The notes beneath the pieces are model-generated. The model ran no database searches and had not been told where the DNA came from. It saw only the letters and a list, made by a program, of their open reading frames with translations. Shown here piece by piece: positions 44,406 to 52,919 of a DNA stretch of 64,000 bases. The stretch is from Rossellomorea aquimaris (GTDB lineage: Bacteria > Bacillota > Bacilli > Bacillales > Bacillaceae_B). How positions within the stretch are numbered: the first letter of the stretch is position 1; every line of letters begins with the position of its first letter. A program made the translations under genes and the position numbers. The stretch lies in NCBI RefSeq assembly GCF_020172085.1, contig NZ_JAIVAT010000006.1:1-64000 (forward strand). The letters run 5' to 3'.

Positions 44406-45947
44406 CTACTTCTTATAATGAACGCCATAAACATCATGACGGCGGTCTTTCAGCTGTCTGACCGTACCTGATTGACGCTGACGGCGAAGGACTTCTAGAT
44501 CCACATCACCGATCATGACCATTTCAATGTTCGGATTGGTTTCCCCGACGATTCCATCACGAGCGAATTCAAAGTCGGAAGGAGCAAAGATACCTGATTG
44601 AGCATATTGAATGTCCATGTTTTCTGTTTGTGGAAGATTTCCGACTGTACCGGAAATGACCGTATAAATTTGATTTTCAACAGCACGAGCCTGTGCACAA
44701 TACCGTACGCGAAGATAGCCTTGGCGGTCCTCCGTACAGAATGGGGTGAAGATGATCTTCGCCCCTTTGTCAGTTGCGATTCGGGCCAACTCTGGGAATT
44801 CAATGTCATAGCAGATCTGAATGGCAATTTTTCCACAATCTGTATCGAACACCCTAACTGAATCCCCTGGGCTGATCCCCCACCATTTCCGTTCATTCGG
44901 AGTGATATGAACTTTGTATTGCTTCTCGATCGTACCATCACGTCGGAAGAGATACGCAATATTGTAGATCTCATCGTTTTCTTCTTTGACGAAGTGTGAC
45001 CCTCCGATTATATTGACATTGTATCGAACCGCAAGATCTGTGAATAATTCAATGTAGTCCTCAGTGAAATCTGTCAACCTTCTTACAGCGAGGCTCGGAG
45101 ATTGAATATTCAAGAACGACATGAGCTGGGTGGTGAAGATTTCTGGGAACACCACAAAGTCCGATTTCGCATCGGATGCCACATCGGTAAAGTACTCAAC
45201 CTGATTCGCAAACTCCTCAAAGGAGTTGATTTTACGCATCATATATTGAACGACACAGATCCGCACCGGATAGCTCGTCTTGAAATGACGTTTGCTGGAA
45301 GGCCGGTACTCGACGTTATTCCATTCCATAAGCGTCGCATATTTATGGGAACGCTTGTCATCAGGTAAGTAGTTTGGATTGATCCGCATCAGAGTGAATC
45401 CATTTAATAATTGAAAGGAAAGGACAGGATCATATATCTTATGACGTCCTACCGAATCCACGTACTCCCGTGGGGACATTTCTTCCGAATGCTTGTAATA
45501 ATTCGGAATGCGTCCCCCTATAATGATACTCTTTAAATTCCATTGTCTTGCAAGATCCTTCCTTGCTTCATATAAACGGTGCCCAACCTTCATGCGTCGA
45601 TATTCAGGATGCACCATAACCTCTATTCCATACAGGTTATATCCATCGGGATTGTGATTGGTTATGTAACCATTATCCGTTACATCATCCCATGTGTGAC
45701 GGTCGTCGTACTCATCGAAGTTAATGATGAGACTCGAACATGAACCGATGATCTCTCCATCTAATTCTGCAACCAGCTGCCCATCCTGAAACACTTCCAG
45801 GTGGCTTTCCAGATGCTCGACCTTCCATGGGTCCATACCTGGAAAACAAACAGACTGCATATTGATAATATCTTGAATGTCCTTATGTTCCATAGGACGA
45901 ATGATCATTTTCTTTTCAAACTGTGATAAGTCTAGCTTTTCTGCCAT
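44406..45947 (-). CDS. yhcX: GNAT acetyltransferase-nitrilase fusion (YhcX family)
   Basis: A 513-residue fusion. Residues 14-200 form a GNAT acetyltransferase domain (YGIEVMVHPEYRRMKVGHRL is the acetyl-CoA loop). Residues 225-500 form a carbon-nitrogen hydrolase (nitrilase) domain with catalytic Glu (VVFPEIF), Lys (YKVHITPNERKWW) and Cys (IQICYDIEFPE). It matches B. subtilis YhcX in length. Substrate unknown; an amidase acting on an acylated amine is a guess. Start ATG follows AAGGAG by ten bases. Confidence 0.9.
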   Translation of the reverse strand: MAEKLDLSQFEKKMIIRPMEHKDIQDIINMQSVCFPGMDPWKVEHLESHLEVFQDGQLVAELDGEIIGSCSSLIINFDEYDDRHTWDDVTDNGYITNHNPDGYNLYGIEVMVHPEYRRMKVGHRLYEARKDLARQWNLKSIIIGGRIPNYYKHSEEMSPREYVDSVGRHKIYDPVLSFQLLNGFTLMRINPNYLPDDKRSHKYATLMEWNNVEYRPSSKRHFKTSYPVRICVVQYMMRKINSFEEFANQVEYFTDVASDAKSDFVVFPEIFTTQLMSFLNIQSPSLAVRRLTDFTEDYIELFTDLAVRYNVNIIGGSHFVKEENDEIYNIAYLFRRDGTIEKQYKVHITPNERKWWGISPGDSVRVFDTDCGKIAIQICYDIEFPELARIATDKGAKIIFTPFCTEDRQGYLRVRYCAQARAVENQIYTVISGTVGNLPQTENMDIQYAQSGIFAPSDFEFARDGIVGETNPNIEMVMIGDVDLEVLRRQRQSGTVRQLKDRRHDVYGVHYKK

Positions 45948-46117
45948 CTATGATCGACTCCTTCGTAAAATACCTGAATTATATACCCTTATAGTGCACT
46001 GTTGAAACGAAGTTCATGACAGGCCTTCACTTTTATTTTAACAAAGGGGAATGAAACATTTGAAGAAATTTGATTTACGTAACTAGCTGATCTCAACAGA
46101 CTTTTAGGATTAAACCT

Positions 46118-46151
46118 AAAAATAGAAGCACCCAATTTGATGGGTGCTTCC
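46118..46151 (-). terminator. Terminator after the alpha-glucosidase gene
   Basis: Minus strand GAAGCACCCA / TGGGTGCTTC stem followed by TATTTTTAGG. Confidence 0.85.
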
Positions 46152-46156
46152 TTCCA

Positions 46157-47830
46157 TTACCCTCTAAAATAGTAAGCTGTGGCCTCCCATGGAAGTAGAG
46201 TAAATGCATCTTTTTCAAGGTGTTCTTCGTTTGTGATCAAAACATCAGCCTTTGTGACATCAAAGGAATCCACTTTTCCAATGACTTGCTGTTCACCTGA
46301 TACGTTACATAGGACGAGGATTTTCTCGTTTCCATATGCTCGAGTATAGGCATATACGGAAGGATGATCAGCATAGTGAAGTTCAAACGTTCCGTACGGA
46401 ATGATTTCATGTTCTTTTCTAAGGGAAATCAAATTCTGATAGTAATAAAAAATCGAGTCTGGATCATTTAAAGCATTCTCAGCGTTGATATCAATGTAAT
46501 TCGGATTCGCAGCAATCCATGGCGTCCCTTCTGTGAATCCACCATGCTCCGTGCTGTTCCACTGCATAGGTGTTCTGGCATTATCTCTTCCTTTTACGTA
46601 AATGGAATGCATAATCTCATCAGGATTCATATCTTGGGCTATTTTTTCACGATACATATTCAAGGTTTCAATATCTTTGTACTCATCAATAGAAGAGAAG
46701 TGGACATTGGTCATGCCGAGCTCTTCCCCTTGGTAAATGTAAGGTGTCCCCTGCATCAGGTGAAGTAGGGTCGCAAGCATTTTGGCAGACTTCACCCGGT
46801 ACTCTCCATCATTACCGAGCCTGGATACGATCCTTGGCTGATCATGGTTGTTCCAGTACAAACTGTTCCAGCCCTTCCCATGAAGTTCTGTCTGCCACTT
46901 CGTTAATATCGTTTTTAATTTAACCAAGTCAAATGGGATGACATCCCATTTCCCGCCTGGACCCGAGTCTACATCCATATGTTCAAACTGAAATACCATG
47001 TTCACTTCATTCCGGCCTTCCCCTGTATATAGGACCGCTTCATCGGGTGTCACACCTGGCATTTCGCCAACTGTCATCGCATCATAATGGGAAAGGACCT
47101 CTTGATTCATTTCATTCAGGAATTCATGAATTCGTGGACCATTCATAAAATACTCGTGACCTGAGGCATATGTGTTTCCATCAGGATTCGGTGCATCGGG
47201 CAATCCGGGCACCTTCGAAATGAAATTGATGACGTCCATTCTGAAGCCATCGATTCCTTTATCAAGCCAGAATTTCATCATGTCATAGATTTCCTGACGA
47301 AGCTTCGGATTCTCCCAGTTTAGATCAGGTTGTTTTTTAGAGAAAAGATGGAGAAAGTATTCTTCAGTTGTTTCATCGTACTCCCACGCAGAACCGCTAA
47401 AAACAGATTCCCAGTTATTCGGCTCTTTTCCGCCTTTTCCTTCTCGCCAAATATAATAATCCCTATACGGATTGTCCTTTGATTTCCTTGACTCTACAAA
47501 CCAGCCGTGCTCATCGGAAGAGTGGTTCACGACTAAGTCCATGACAAGCTTCAGATCACGCTTATGCATTTCCTCAAGCATTTCTTCCCAATCTGCCATT
47601 GTGCCGAACTCGTCCATAATCTTTTTATAATGGCTAATATCATATCCATTATCATCATTGGGAGATTCATACACAGGTGATAGCCAGACCACATCAATTC
47701 CGAGCTTTTTCAGGTAATCCAGTTTAGAAATAATACCTCTGATATCCCCGACTCCATCGCCGTTGGAATCCATGAAGCTCCGTGGATAAATTTGATAGAC
47801 AACTGATTCTTTCCACCACTGTTTTGACAT
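46157..47830 (-). CDS. malL: Oligo-1,6-glucosidase / alpha-glucosidase (GH13)
   Basis: A 557-residue intracellular glycoside hydrolase that splits isomaltose, maltose or related alpha-glucosides. GH13 motifs in order: DLVVNHSSDEH, GFRMDVINFIS (nucleophile Asp near 199), MTVGEMPGV (acid/base Glu near 255) and YWNNHDQPR (transition-state Asp near 328). The N-terminus WWKESVVYQIYPRSF is typical of MalL-type enzymes. Start ATG follows TGGAGG. Single gene with a cre-like operator about 60 bases upstream, so catabolite repression is likely. It interrupts the B. subtilis-like gene order here. Confidence 0.93.
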   Translation of the reverse strand: MSKQWWKESVVYQIYPRSFMDSNGDGVGDIRGIISKLDYLKKLGIDVVWLSPVYESPNDDNGYDISHYKKIMDEFGTMADWEEMLEEMHKRDLKLVMDLVVNHSSDEHGWFVESRKSKDNPYRDYYIWREGKGGKEPNNWESVFSGSAWEYDETTEEYFLHLFSKKQPDLNWENPKLRQEIYDMMKFWLDKGIDGFRMDVINFISKVPGLPDAPNPDGNTYASGHEYFMNGPRIHEFLNEMNQEVLSHYDAMTVGEMPGVTPDEAVLYTGEGRNEVNMVFQFEHMDVDSGPGGKWDVIPFDLVKLKTILTKWQTELHGKGWNSLYWNNHDQPRIVSRLGNDGEYRVKSAKMLATLLHLMQGTPYIYQGEELGMTNVHFSSIDEYKDIETLNMYREKIAQDMNPDEIMHSIYVKGRDNARTPMQWNSTEHGGFTEGTPWIAANPNYIDINAENALNDPDSIFYYYQNLISLRKEHEIIPYGTFELHYADHPSVYAYTRAYGNEKILVLCNVSGEQQVIGKVDSFDVTKADVLITNEEHLEKDAFTLLPWEATAYYFRG

Positions 47831-47888
47831 ATGTGCTTTCCTCCAGTAAGGTTCATTTTCGTAAGGAAGGAGTCATGCAAGGGCTTTC

Positions 47889-47902
47889 TGCAACCGCTTG
47901 CA
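47889..47902 (-). promoter_or_regulatory. cre-like operator of the alpha-glucosidase gene
   Basis: TGCAACCGCTTGCA fits the CcpA-site consensus TGNAANCGNTNNCA at every fixed position and is nearly palindromic. It lies 59 bases upstream of the malL start, where bound CcpA or a LacI-family maltose regulator would block transcription. Confidence 0.75.
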
Positions 47903-48008
47903 CAAATCGTTAAAAAAATATCATACTTCTTCATAAAGTTTTCTCATTTTACTTTTATAATAATAACATACTATAATTTGATAGAATATACATAGAAAGG
48001 ATTTCTAT

Positions 48009-48434
48009 ATGAACAAAAAAGCAGACTCTCTGTTATTCCTTGCCTGGGCTTCCTCTTTGATCGCAACGATGGGAAGTTTATATTTCTCTGAAATCATGAA
48101 ATACGAGCCCTGCGAATTATGCTGGTATCAGCGTATTTTGATGTATCCGATGGTCATTCTATTAGGTGTGGCTTATGCCCGCAAAGATTTTCAGGCGGCA
48201 TTGTATTCTACCATACTATCCGCAATCGGCCTTCTCATTTCCATTTATCACTATTCCATTCAAAAAATTACGTTCTTAACTGAAAGCGCTCCTGCCTGCG
48301 GGCGTGTCCCTTGTACAGGTGAATATATCAACCTGTTCGGTTTTGTTACGATCCCGTTTCTGGCTATGACCGGTTTCATTATCATTTTCATCTCAAGCAT
48401 CATGGTTTTAAAAGCTATAAAGGAGGACAAGTAG
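48009..48434 (+). CDS. bdbC: Disulfide oxidoreductase BdbC (DsbB family)
   Basis: A 141-residue membrane protein with four helices. The two catalytic cysteine pairs are in YEPCELCWYQR and ACGRVPCTGEY. It reoxidises an extracytoplasmic thiol-disulfide partner and passes electrons to quinone. Start ATG follows AGAAAGGATTT. Its partner is the thioredoxin-fold protein encoded one base downstream. Confidence 0.93.
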   Translation: MNKKADSLLFLAWASSLIATMGSLYFSEIMKYEPCELCWYQRILMYPMVILLGVAYARKDFQAALYSTILSAIGLLISIYHYSIQKITFLTESAPACGRVPCTGEYINLFGFVTIPFLAMTGFIIIFISSIMVLKAIKEDK

Positions 48435-48435
48435 A

Positions 48436-48909
48436 TTGAAGAAAATCATCATATTCCTGGTGGCGGTTGTCGGATTATTTGCAGCCATCGCGATTATCAC
48501 AAACGTCCAGAACAGTCAGAAAGCAGAAGGAAATAAATTCAAGAAAGCCAAGCTTGATCCTGCGACCGTTGAGCTTCTGGATGACCCTAATTACCAGAAT
48601 GTCATTCTTCCCGAAGAATTGGAAGAGAAGATAAAAAATAAAGAAGATGCGACCGTCTATTTCTACAGTTCAACTTGTATACATTGTAAAAGAACGACCC
48701 CTACTCTTGCACCTCTCGCCGAAGACATGGGAGTCGATATGGTTCAATACAATCTACTTGAATTCGAACAAGGATGGGATCAATACGCAATTGAAGCTAC
48801 CCCCACTCTCGTTCATTACGAAGATGGGAAAGAAGTGGCAAGAATCGTTGGAGAGCATCCTGAAGAAGACTTCAAGGCATTTTTCGAAGAGAACGTGAAA
48901 TCTGAATAA
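48436..48909 (+). CDS. Membrane-anchored thioredoxin-fold protein (BdbA/D partner of BdbC)
   Basis: A 157-residue protein with an N-terminal membrane anchor (about residues 3-22) and an extracytoplasmic thioredoxin domain with active site STCIHCK (C-x2-C) and the conserved cis-Pro in EATPTLVHY. It probably oxidises or isomerises disulfides in exported proteins with BdbC. TTG start at 48436 follows AGGAGGA; the ribosome site lies within the last codons of bdbC, so the two are coupled. A terminator follows. Confidence 0.88.
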   Translation: MKKIIIFLVAVVGLFAAIAIITNVQNSQKAEGNKFKKAKLDPATVELLDDPNYQNVILPEELEEKIKNKEDATVYFYSSTCIHCKRTTPTLAPLAEDMGVDMVQYNLLEFEQGWDQYAIEATPTLVHYEDGKEVARIVGEHPEEDFKAFFEENVKSE

Positions 48910-48910
48910 A

Positions 48911-48947
48911 AAAAGAGGGACTGACCTTTCCACAGGTCAGTCCCTTT
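48911..48947 (+). terminator. Terminator of the bdb pair
   Basis: Stem AGGGACTGACCT / AGGTCAGTCCCT with loop TTCCAC, flanked by A and T runs. Same arms as 5985 and 52876 except for one compensated pair. About 20 bases later a strong ribosome site precedes an 18-codon frame (48969-49025) that I do not call as a gene. Confidence 0.88.
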
Positions 48948-49077
48948 CAAGTGAGGAGGAATTTCAAGATGAAGATACGTTGTATCTTCAGGATTAACTT
49001 ATTACAAGCCATTTTCCCCTCATAAGTACCTTCTAAACATTTTTATTAAATTATTCGAAAGTATCTAACTTTTCAAA

Positions 49078-49479
49078 CTAGACTAACAGCTGGTTATCCG
49101 CTCTCGAATATATGCTGAGGCTATGCTTACAATCTGATTCTCCATTGAATTGATCATACGATAAAGGAAAGAACATGCCAAAACTTTGAAGGATTCCCGC
49201 ATTGTGATAAAACATTTCTTCGTATACTTCATCACTTGATCCACTTTCAATAATTGAAATCAACGTCTGTAGACATGATATCACCTGAAACGCTTCCTTA
49301 AGGGTGCCGAAATACTCAAAGTTTCTCGTCGTCGTATGTAATACCTGCATCTCATCAAATTGTTCAATTTCATCATCTGTGAAATAATCAGGGAAAATAG
49401 TACAATACATGTACTGTATGAGCTCTTGAATTTTATCTTCCTGTTCATGTGTTGATGCTAGTAATACTTTCACCATCAT
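49078..49479 (-). CDS. yhcU: YhcU-like conserved protein (DUF5365)
   Basis: A 133-residue soluble acidic protein (EQEDKIQELIQYMYCTIFPD, YFTDDEIEQF, LHTTTRNFEYFGTLKEAF). It resembles B. subtilis YhcU, of unknown function. Two adjacent ATG codons follow AAAGGTGG; the first is used here. It is divergent from yhcT, as expected from the B. subtilis neighbourhood with one change of strand. Confidence 0.75.
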   Translation of the reverse strand: MMVKVLLASTHEQEDKIQELIQYMYCTIFPDYFTDDEIEQFDEMQVLHTTTRNFEYFGTLKEAFQVISCLQTLISIIESGSSDEVYEEMFYHNAGILQSFGMFFPLSYDQFNGESDCKHSLSIYSRADNQLLV

Positions 49480-49650
49480 AACCCACCTTTGTAATGGTTG
49501 TAATCTCTCTGTAATAGATATATTAAGGATAACATAGAAGTAGAACCAACTGCGTGGTAATTATACCCATGAATTGGCTCGAATAGGGGCTATGATAGGA
49601 ATGAATACCTATTTAAATATAAGAGTTTTGTCTTTTAAAGGAGTTTTTTG

Positions 49651-50535
49651 ATGAAAACATGGAGAAAAGGCGAACAATTCGACCTAGTCATTCCAGATAA
49701 TTGGAAAAATGTAACGATTGAAACAATTCTTAGAAAACACTGGCAAGCCCCAAAGAAACTTGTTCATTCCATGAGGATGGACGGAGATATCAAGGTGGAT
49801 GGAAAATCGATTTCATGGACTGAACCCCTTTCACCAGGAAATGTGATTCAACTTCATTTATTTAAGGAAGCAGCCTACGATGTCCCCCCTACTTACGGGG
49901 AAATTGATGTGTTATATGAAGATGATCACCTGATTGTCGTCAATAAACCTGCTGGGATTGATACCCATCCCAATACCCCCGATGAAACGGATACCCTGGC
50001 CAATTTTGTCGCTTTTCATCATCAGTCAAAGGGGGAAAGCTGCAGGGTGATGCATATCCATCGTCTGGATCATGATACATCTGGAGCGATTATGTTTGCC
50101 AAACATCCATTAAGTAAAGCGATTCTTGACAGGCTTCTTACCGAGCGAAGAATCAAGCGCACCTATCTTGCCCTCGTGCATGGACGGTTGAAACAGAAAA
50201 AAGGTACGATTTCTGAACCGATAGGAAGAGATCGGCACCATAATACAAGAAGAAGAGTATCGCCTAAAGGTCAGGATGCATTCACTCATTATAGAGTGGT
50301 GGAAGATAGAGGGTCTACTACTTTGGTAGAAGTTGAATTAGATACTGGTCGTACTCATCAAATTCGTGTTCATATGAGTCACATCGGTCATCCTCTCGTG
50401 GGAGACCGCCTTTATGGGGGAAAACCGATAATAAAGCGACAGGCATTGCATGCAGCCCGTATTTCATTCCCACATCCGCTGACAGAAGAACGGATCGAAT
50501 GCATAGCTGACTGCATCGATGATATCGGTCTGTAA
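49651..50535 (+). CDS. yhcT: RluA-family RNA pseudouridine synthase (YhcT)
   Basis: A 294-residue enzyme. An S4-like N-terminal part (residues 1-75) is followed by the catalytic domain with VVNKPAGIDTHPN, the active-site Asp motif HRLDHDTSG and GRTHQIRVHM. It isomerises uridine to pseudouridine in rRNA or tRNA; the exact site is unknown. The start is ATG at 49651, eight bases after AAAGGAG. Monocistronic. Confidence 0.92.
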   Translation: MKTWRKGEQFDLVIPDNWKNVTIETILRKHWQAPKKLVHSMRMDGDIKVDGKSISWTEPLSPGNVIQLHLFKEAAYDVPPTYGEIDVLYEDDHLIVVNKPAGIDTHPNTPDETDTLANFVAFHHQSKGESCRVMHIHRLDHDTSGAIMFAKHPLSKAILDRLLTERRIKRTYLALVHGRLKQKKGTISEPIGRDRHHNTRRRVSPKGQDAFTHYRVVEDRGSTTLVEVELDTGRTHQIRVHMSHIGHPLVGDRLYGGKPIIKRQALHAARISFPHPLTEERIECIADCIDDIGL

Positions 50536-50537
50536 TC

Positions 50538-50578
50538 AAAAAAATGAGTCACGCTCATCCAAGCGTGACTCATTTTTA
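50538..50578. terminator. Bidirectional terminator
   Basis: Perfect stem AAAAATGAGTCACGCT / AGCGTGACTCATTTTT between convergent yhcT and wrbA. Confidence 0.92.
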
Positions 50579-50587
50579 ATAGATCGA

Positions 50588-51202
50588 TTATTTCAATCCA
50601 TTTTTCACTGCTTCAGCAATTTGAATCGTACGGCGCGTTTGATGCTTCACTGCAGGTTCGACCGATTCTACCATATTACCTTCCTGGTCCACCGTCACAC
50701 TCGTTCCGTATGGATTGCCTCCAGTAGTAAAGCTTGATTGATCTGTGTACCCCGGAGCTGCGATGATGGCCCCCCAGTGCATCATGGTTGTATAAAGAGC
50801 CAGAACCGTCTGCTCCTGTCCGCCGTGTGAATTACTTGCAGATGAAGTCGCGCTCACTACTTTGTTTGCAAGCTTACCATTGAACCACAAACCTCCAGTG
50901 GTATCCAGAAAGGCTTTGACTTGTGAAGGAACGTTACCGAATCTGGTCGGGACGTTGAAAAGATACGCGTCAGCCCACTCAAGATCATCTAGGGTTACTA
51001 CTGGTACACTATCTTTGGTTTCATTGTAATGCTTTTCCCATGCCGGGTTTGAAGCAATGGCTCCTTCAGGGGCTGTCTCCTCAAATCGAAGTACCTTTAC
51101 TTCTGCGCCTGCTTCCTTTGCAGCCTCTTCTGCCCATTTCGCCATTTGATAGTTCGTACCTGTTGAACTGTAGTACATGATTGCCAATTTTACGTTAGAC
51201 AT
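50588..51202 (-). CDS. wrbA: NAD(P)H:quinone oxidoreductase WrbA
   Basis: A 204-residue flavodoxin-like tetrameric enzyme that reduces quinones by two electrons. FMN-binding YYSSTGTNYQMAKWAEEAA, NVPTRFGNVPSQVKAFLD and SATSSASNSHGGQE are typical of type IV NQO (WrbA). Start ATG follows AAAGGAGAG. It lies 81 bases downstream of a DoxX gene on the same strand, with MhqR-like operators in front of the pair, so it is part of a quinone-stress response. Confidence 0.94.
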   Translation of the reverse strand: MSNVKLAIMYYSSTGTNYQMAKWAEEAAKEAGAEVKVLRFEETAPEGAIASNPAWEKHYNETKDSVPVVTLDDLEWADAYLFNVPTRFGNVPSQVKAFLDTTGGLWFNGKLANKVVSATSSASNSHGGQEQTVLALYTTMMHWGAIIAAPGYTDQSSFTTGGNPYGTSVTVDQEGNMVESVEPAVKHQTRRTIQIAEAVKNGLK

Positions 51203-51283
51203 AATTGAAATCTCTCCTTTAGAATTGTCATTTATATAATAAATGGGTGAAACACGATATCAGATTGCAGGCAGATCAATACA

Positions 51284-51694
51284 TTATCCAAATAATACTG
51301 CGTCTATCGAATAGGCCCCTGCTCCAACAAGAGCTACCCCTAGTGCAACAACAATGAGCATCACATTATATTCTGTACCGTTTTGGGTCGCCCAATAACC
51401 GTTTGCTCCATGGACCTTTAGGATTGCTACGATCATCGTCGCAATAATTAGAAAGGCCGCTAAAGGAGTCAGGAACCCCACTGCGAATAGTATTCCTCCT
51501 GCCACTTCCGAAGTCCCTGCAAGAAGTGCCATTGTCTTTCCTGGCTTGATTCCGATGGACTCAAAGAAGCCTCCTGTACCCTTCAGCCCGTGACCTCCAA
51601 ACCACCCAAATAATTTCTGTGTTCCATGTGCAGCGAACGTCAATCCCATTACTAAACGAATAACCAATAAACCGAACGCAGCTAATGCTGTCAT
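51284..51694 (-). CDS. DoxX-family membrane protein (MhqP/CatD-like)
   Basis: A 136-residue protein with four predicted helices. LVMGLTFAAHGTQKLFGWFG, GFFESIGIKPGKTMALLAGT and EVAGGILFAVGFLTPLAA mark the DoxX family. B. subtilis relatives MhqP and CatD belong to quinone- and catechol-detoxification operons. Start ATG follows AAGGAGGAAAACAG. It is the first gene before wrbA. The promoter carries MhqR-type inverted repeats. Confidence 0.88.
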   Translation of the reverse strand: MTALAAFGLLVIRLVMGLTFAAHGTQKLFGWFGGHGLKGTGGFFESIGIKPGKTMALLAGTSEVAGGILFAVGFLTPLAAFLIIATMIVAILKVHGANGYWATQNGTEYNVMLIVVALGVALVGAGAYSIDAVLFG

Positions 51695-51767
51695 CTGTTT
51701 TCCTCCTTATGTTTTCCCATCGAGATTTCCCTTCAAACATTTCAACTTCAATTATTTTTATATCTAT

Positions 51768-51871
51768 TATCTTGAATTTGAGATATATAGTTAAAAAAAG
51801 AGACAAGTTATCTCGAATGTGATTATTTTTAATTCGAGATAATTGTATAATATTCTTCCATTCACTGTCAA
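51768..51871 (-). promoter_or_regulatory. Promoter with MhqR-like operators before doxX-wrbA
   Basis: On the minus strand TTGACA (51866-51871), 16 bases, TATACA (51844-51849) is a strong sigma-A promoter. Directly after the -10 lies an 11-base perfect inverted repeat TTATCTCGAAT (51808-51818) / ATTCGAGATAA (51832-51842) with 13 bases between arms. A further site TATCTTGAATTTGAGATA (51768-51785) differs at two positions from the B. subtilis MhqR box TATCTCGAATTCGAGATA. Confidence 0.82.
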
Positions 51872-51911
51872 TCACTTTTTTGTTTTTAATTAATCGAGAT
51901 GATGATTTAAA

Positions 51912-51940
51912 TAAAAAAAGGCCCGTGTATGAACGGACCT
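51912..51940 (-). terminator. Terminator after the aldo/keto reductase gene
   Basis: Minus strand AGGTCCGT / ACGGGCCT stem followed by TTTTTTTAT. Confidence 0.82.
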
Positions 51941-51958
51941 CTTTGTATAAAGTGCTAA

Positions 51959-52789
51959 TTAAAAATCAAAGTTGTCTGGATCTGGACCAAAACGTTCATC
52001 GAGATTTAACTGGTTGATTTGATTCATCTCTTCCAGTGACAGCTCGAAATTGAACAGATCTGCATTTTCTTTGATGCGGTTTTCATGTACAGACTTTGGA
52101 ATGATAATGACATCATTCTGAAGATGCCAGCGAAGAATCACTTGTGCTGCAGACTTACCGTGCTGCTCTGCAATGTGGTTTAAAGTAGGCTCATCCAATA
52201 CACGCCCTTGAGCGATTGGTGACCACGCCTCTACTGCGATATTTTGAGAGGCACAAAATTCTCTTATCTTCTCCTGATTAAGACGGGGATGTAACTCAAT
52301 TTGATTTAAAACGGGCTTTTCATTGCCGTTTTTCATTAAATCGTCAAGATGGTGCTGATGAAAGTTACTTACACCGATTGATTTGATCAAACCTTCTCCA
52401 TGGAGTCTCTCCATTGCCTTCCACGTATCATTGTACTTTCCTTCGACAGGCCAATGGATCAAATACATGTCGAGGTAATCCATCTCAAGCTTCTTAAGGC
52501 TGGTTTCAAACGCCTTCAAGGTCGTATCGTAGCCTTGATCGCTATTCCACACTTTCGATGTGATGAACAGTTCCTCTCTCGCTACTCCACCTTCTTTCAC
52601 GCCCTGTCCTACGCTTTCCTCATTATCGTAGATGGCCGCGGTATCGATGGAACGGTATCCTGACTGAATCGCAGTTCGAACAGCCTGTACCGTTTCAGAC
52701 GGATCTTTCATTTGGTAAACTCCTAAACCGACATAAGGAATTTCAATTCCGTTATGTAATGTCTTCGTGCTTTGTAAGTTTTTCAACAT
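51959..52789 (-). CDS. Aldo/keto reductase (YtbE/YvgN glyoxal-reductase type)
   Basis: A 276-residue NADPH-dependent reductase. Catalytic residues are Asp49 and Tyr54 (SIDTAAIYDNE), Lys79 (FITSKVW) and His112 (YLIHWP); the NADPH-phosphate site is IIIPKSVHENRIKENADLF. It resembles B. subtilis YvgN and YtbE, which reduce methylglyoxal and other aldehydes. Start ATG follows AGGAGGGATGC. Single gene upstream of the operator region of doxX on the opposite side of a terminator. Confidence 0.92.
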   Translation of the reverse strand: MLKNLQSTKTLHNGIEIPYVGLGVYQMKDPSETVQAVRTAIQSGYRSIDTAAIYDNEESVGQGVKEGGVAREELFITSKVWNSDQGYDTTLKAFETSLKKLEMDYLDMYLIHWPVEGKYNDTWKAMERLHGEGLIKSIGVSNFHQHHLDDLMKNGNEKPVLNQIELHPRLNQEKIREFCASQNIAVEAWSPIAQGRVLDEPTLNHIAEQHGKSAAQVILRWHLQNDVIIIPKSVHENRIKENADLFNFELSLEEMNQINQLNLDERFGPDPDNFDF

Positions 52790-52872
52790 AATGCATCCCT
52801 CCTGATTTATTATTTTACAAATTACACAGACAGAAAGCGAATGTTATGATTGTGAAAGCTTGCTTGATAGAG

Positions 52873-52910
52873 AAAAGGTCCGTCCCTCGTTTAAGAGGGA
52901 CGGACCTTTT
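52873..52910 (-). terminator. Terminator after helD
   Basis: AAAAGGTCCGTCCCT / AGGGACGGACCTTTT perfect stem with an eight-base loop. The arms are those of the terminator at 5985 in reversed order. Confidence 0.88.
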
Positions 52911-52919
52911 CTAATAGAT

